Source: Flavobacteriales bacterium
Lineage (GTDB): Bacteria; Bacteroidota; Bacteroidia; Flavobacteriales; BACL11
Length of the DNA stretch: 8,409 nucleotides
Direction: 5' to 3'
Assembly (NCBI GenBank): GCA_002724895.1
Contig: PBQB01000010.1
Location: forward strand, 12,438-20,846
Below, in pieces: positions 7,308 to 8,409 of this stretch. The stretch's first letter is position 1. Each line of letters starts with the position of its first letter. The translations under genes were made by a program, and so were the position numbers. Below the pieces are notes generated by a model. That model did no database searches. It saw only the letters and a list, made by a program, of their open reading frames with translations, and was not told where the DNA came from.

Positions 7308-8354
7308 GTGAATAATAATATAATACATAGAGTTTTAGGCGTTATGTCTGGAACATCAATTGATGGGTTGGATATTGTTTTATGTAATTTCATTAAAGAT
7401 GAAAAATGGAAGTTTGAAATTGAAGATGCAATTACTTTTAAATATAGTGAATTTTGGAAAGACACTTTGAGAGAATTACCATACAAAAAAATAAAAAAAA
7501 TTAAAGAAATAGATATAATATATGGTCAATTTATTGGAGAAAAAATCAATTTATTTTTAGGAAATCGAACTGTTGATTTTATTTCATGTCATGGTCACAC
7601 TGTATTTCACCAACCTGAGAAAAAAATCACATTACAAATAGGAAATGGAAAAGAAATTGTAAAAAAAACAAATATAAAAACCATAAATAATTTTAGAAGC
7701 CTTGATGTTTCTTTAGGAGGCCAAGGAGCACCATTAGTACCAATAGGAGATTTATATTTATTTCCAAATTATAAATTTTGTGTTAATATTGGGGGGTTTG
7801 CTAACATATCAATAAAAAATAAGTCTAAAATAACTGCTTATGACATCTGTCCAGCTAATATTGCATTAAATAAAATTTCAGAAAAAATTGGATTCAATTA
7901 TGATAATAATGGGAATATGGCAAAAAGAGGTAAATTAAATTCAGATTTATTACATAAGTTAAACAATGTAAAATTTTATAAAATTAACGGACCAAAATCA
8001 TTGGGAAAAGAATGGTTCGAACAAGAAATTACTGAAATACTAAATAATTATAAAAATGAATATGATATTTTAAATACTTTGTGTGAACATATTGCACTTC
8101 AAATCAGTTTACATACAAAAAAGTATGAAACATTAGTAACTGGTGGTGGAGCACTTAACAGATATTTAGTTAATAGAATCAAATTTCATTCTAGTTCAAA
8201 AATAATCATCCCAAATAAAAAAATAATAGAATTTAAAGAGGCCCTAATTTTTGCATTTTTAGGTGTTCTTAAAACAAGAAATGAAATTAACTGTTTAAAA
8301 TCTGTAACAGGAGCATCTAGAAATAGTTCCACAGGGGATATTCATTTAAATTAA
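7308..8354 (+). CDS. anmK: Anhydro-N-acetylmuramic acid kinase AnmK
   Basis: AnmK recycles cell-wall sugar: it opens 1,6-anhydro-MurNAc and phosphorylates it to MurNAc-6-phosphate in the cytoplasm, after which MurQ normally acts. At 348 residues the length is normal. Motifs in order: phosphate loop GVMSGTSIDGLD (11-22), SCHGHTVFHQ (93-102), LGGQGAPLVPIGD (136-148), VNIGGFANIS (159-168), YDICPAN (178-184) with the probable catalytic base D179, GPKSLGKEWF (228-237), VTGGGALN (277-284) and EFKEALIFAFLG (308-319). One oddity is NNFR at 127-130, where AnmK proteins I recall read DFR. The start is GTG: an in-frame TGA at 7299-7301 blocks extension. The first in-frame ATG (7344) would remove VLGV, part of the first strand before the phosphate loop, and is rejected. 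The gene is divergent from the acyl-CoA dehydrogenase, and the window also carries murF, but the two peptidoglycan genes are not in one operon. Confidence 0.95.
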   Translation: MNNNIIHRVLGVMSGTSIDGLDIVLCNFIKDEKWKFEIEDAITFKYSEFWKDTLRELPYKKIKKIKEIDIIYGQFIGEKINLFLGNRTVDFISCHGHTVFHQPEKKITLQIGNGKEIVKKTNIKTINNFRSLDVSLGGQGAPLVPIGDLYLFPNYKFCVNIGGFANISIKNKSKITAYDICPANIALNKISEKIGFNYDNNGNMAKRGKLNSDLLHKLNNVKFYKINGPKSLGKEWFEQEITEILNNYKNEYDILNTLCEHIALQISLHTKKYETLVTGGGALNRYLVNRIKFHSSSKIIIPNKKIIEFKEALIFAFLGVLKTRNEINCLKSVTGASRNSSTGDIHLN

Positions 8355-8356
8355 AT

Positions 8357-8380
8357 TATAAAATAATTGCTTATTTTATA
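8357..8380. repeat. Perfect A/T inverted repeat after anmK
   Basis: TATAAAATAA (8357-8366) and TTATTTTATA (8371-8380) form a perfect 10-bp inverted repeat around TTGC, starting three bases after the anmK stop. It could be a weak transcript end for anmK or a protein-binding palindrome, since its last two bases are also the first two of the promoter box at 8379-8386. The stem has no G:C pair and no T-tract follows, so terminator activity is doubtful. Confidence 0.45.
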
Positions 8381-8386
8381 CATTTG
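8379..8386 (+). promoter_or_regulatory. Predicted promoter box for the next gene beyond the window
   Basis: TACATTTG fits TAnnTTTG exactly and lies 18 bases before ATGAA at 8405-8409, the likely start of a plus-strand gene that leaves the window. No TTG element is found at a proper distance upstream (the TTG at 8367-8369 is too close). Only five bases of the supposed gene are visible, so its product cannot be named. Confidence 0.4.
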
Positions 8387-8409
8387 CAAAATATAAACTG
8401 TCGCATGAA

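Noticed and set aside
7292..7486. Open frame of 64 codons on the minus strand over the anmK 5' end
   Set aside because: It is antisense to the AnmK phosphate-loop region and would run through the divergent promoter region; no support.
8405..8409. Naming the next gene from the usual anmK neighbourhood
   Set aside because: Only ATGAA is visible. I have a vague memory of a Glu/Leu/Phe/Val dehydrogenase gene near anmK in flavobacteria, but the sequence here cannot support it.

Overview
The window looks like a chromosomal piece of an AT-rich, gliding member of the Bacteroidota, most likely class Flavobacteriia. The evidence is the 3' part of a gldJ-type gliding/type IX secretion lipoprotein gene, start regions with little Shine-Dalgarno character, TAnnTTTG promoter boxes typical of this phylum, and an A/T-heavy composition with Lys/Asn/Ile-rich proteins.

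Layout, left to right. (1) Positions 1-1224 (+) hold the C-terminal 407 codons of GldJ, followed by a strong hairpin-T-tract terminator at 1243-1271. (2) murF (1274-2524, +) makes the UDP-MurNAc-pentapeptide ligase. It starts with GTG only three bases after the terminator hairpin, so its SD-like GAGG lies inside the hairpin arm. (3) A minus-strand run reads right to left: acyl-CoA dehydrogenase (7245-6106), then a large multi-SLBB polysaccharide export protein (6101-3564), then a Wzz-type polysaccharide co-polymerase (3564-2521). Spacing is 4 bp and then a 1-base TAATG overlap, so this is very probably one transcript. Its last gene runs tail-to-tail into murF with a 4-base overlap. (4) A 62-bp divergent intergenic region (7246-7307) carries one TAnnTTTG box for each direction. 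(5) anmK (7308-8354, +) makes anhydro-N-acetylmuramic acid kinase and also starts with GTG. (6) The last 55 bases hold a perfect A/T hairpin and another TAnnTTTG box, 18 bases before an ATG at 8405 that is probably the next gene.

Functionally the window is mostly cell envelope: gliding/secretion machinery (GldJ), peptidoglycan precursor synthesis (MurF), recycling of peptidoglycan sugar (AnmK), and an inner-membrane/outer-membrane pair for exporting a surface polysaccharide (Wzz-like plus SLBB protein). No glycosyltransferase, flippase, polymerase or tyrosine kinase gene is visible beside that pair. The acyl-CoA dehydrogenase is a metabolic gene that appears to share the export genes' transcript.

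I see no mobile element, tRNA, rRNA, CRISPR array or evident new system. The points most worth a second look are regulatory: the terminator fused to the murF translation start, the compact divergent promoter pair with a possibly leaderless GTG-start anmK mRNA, and the overlapping convergent ends of murF and the export operon.
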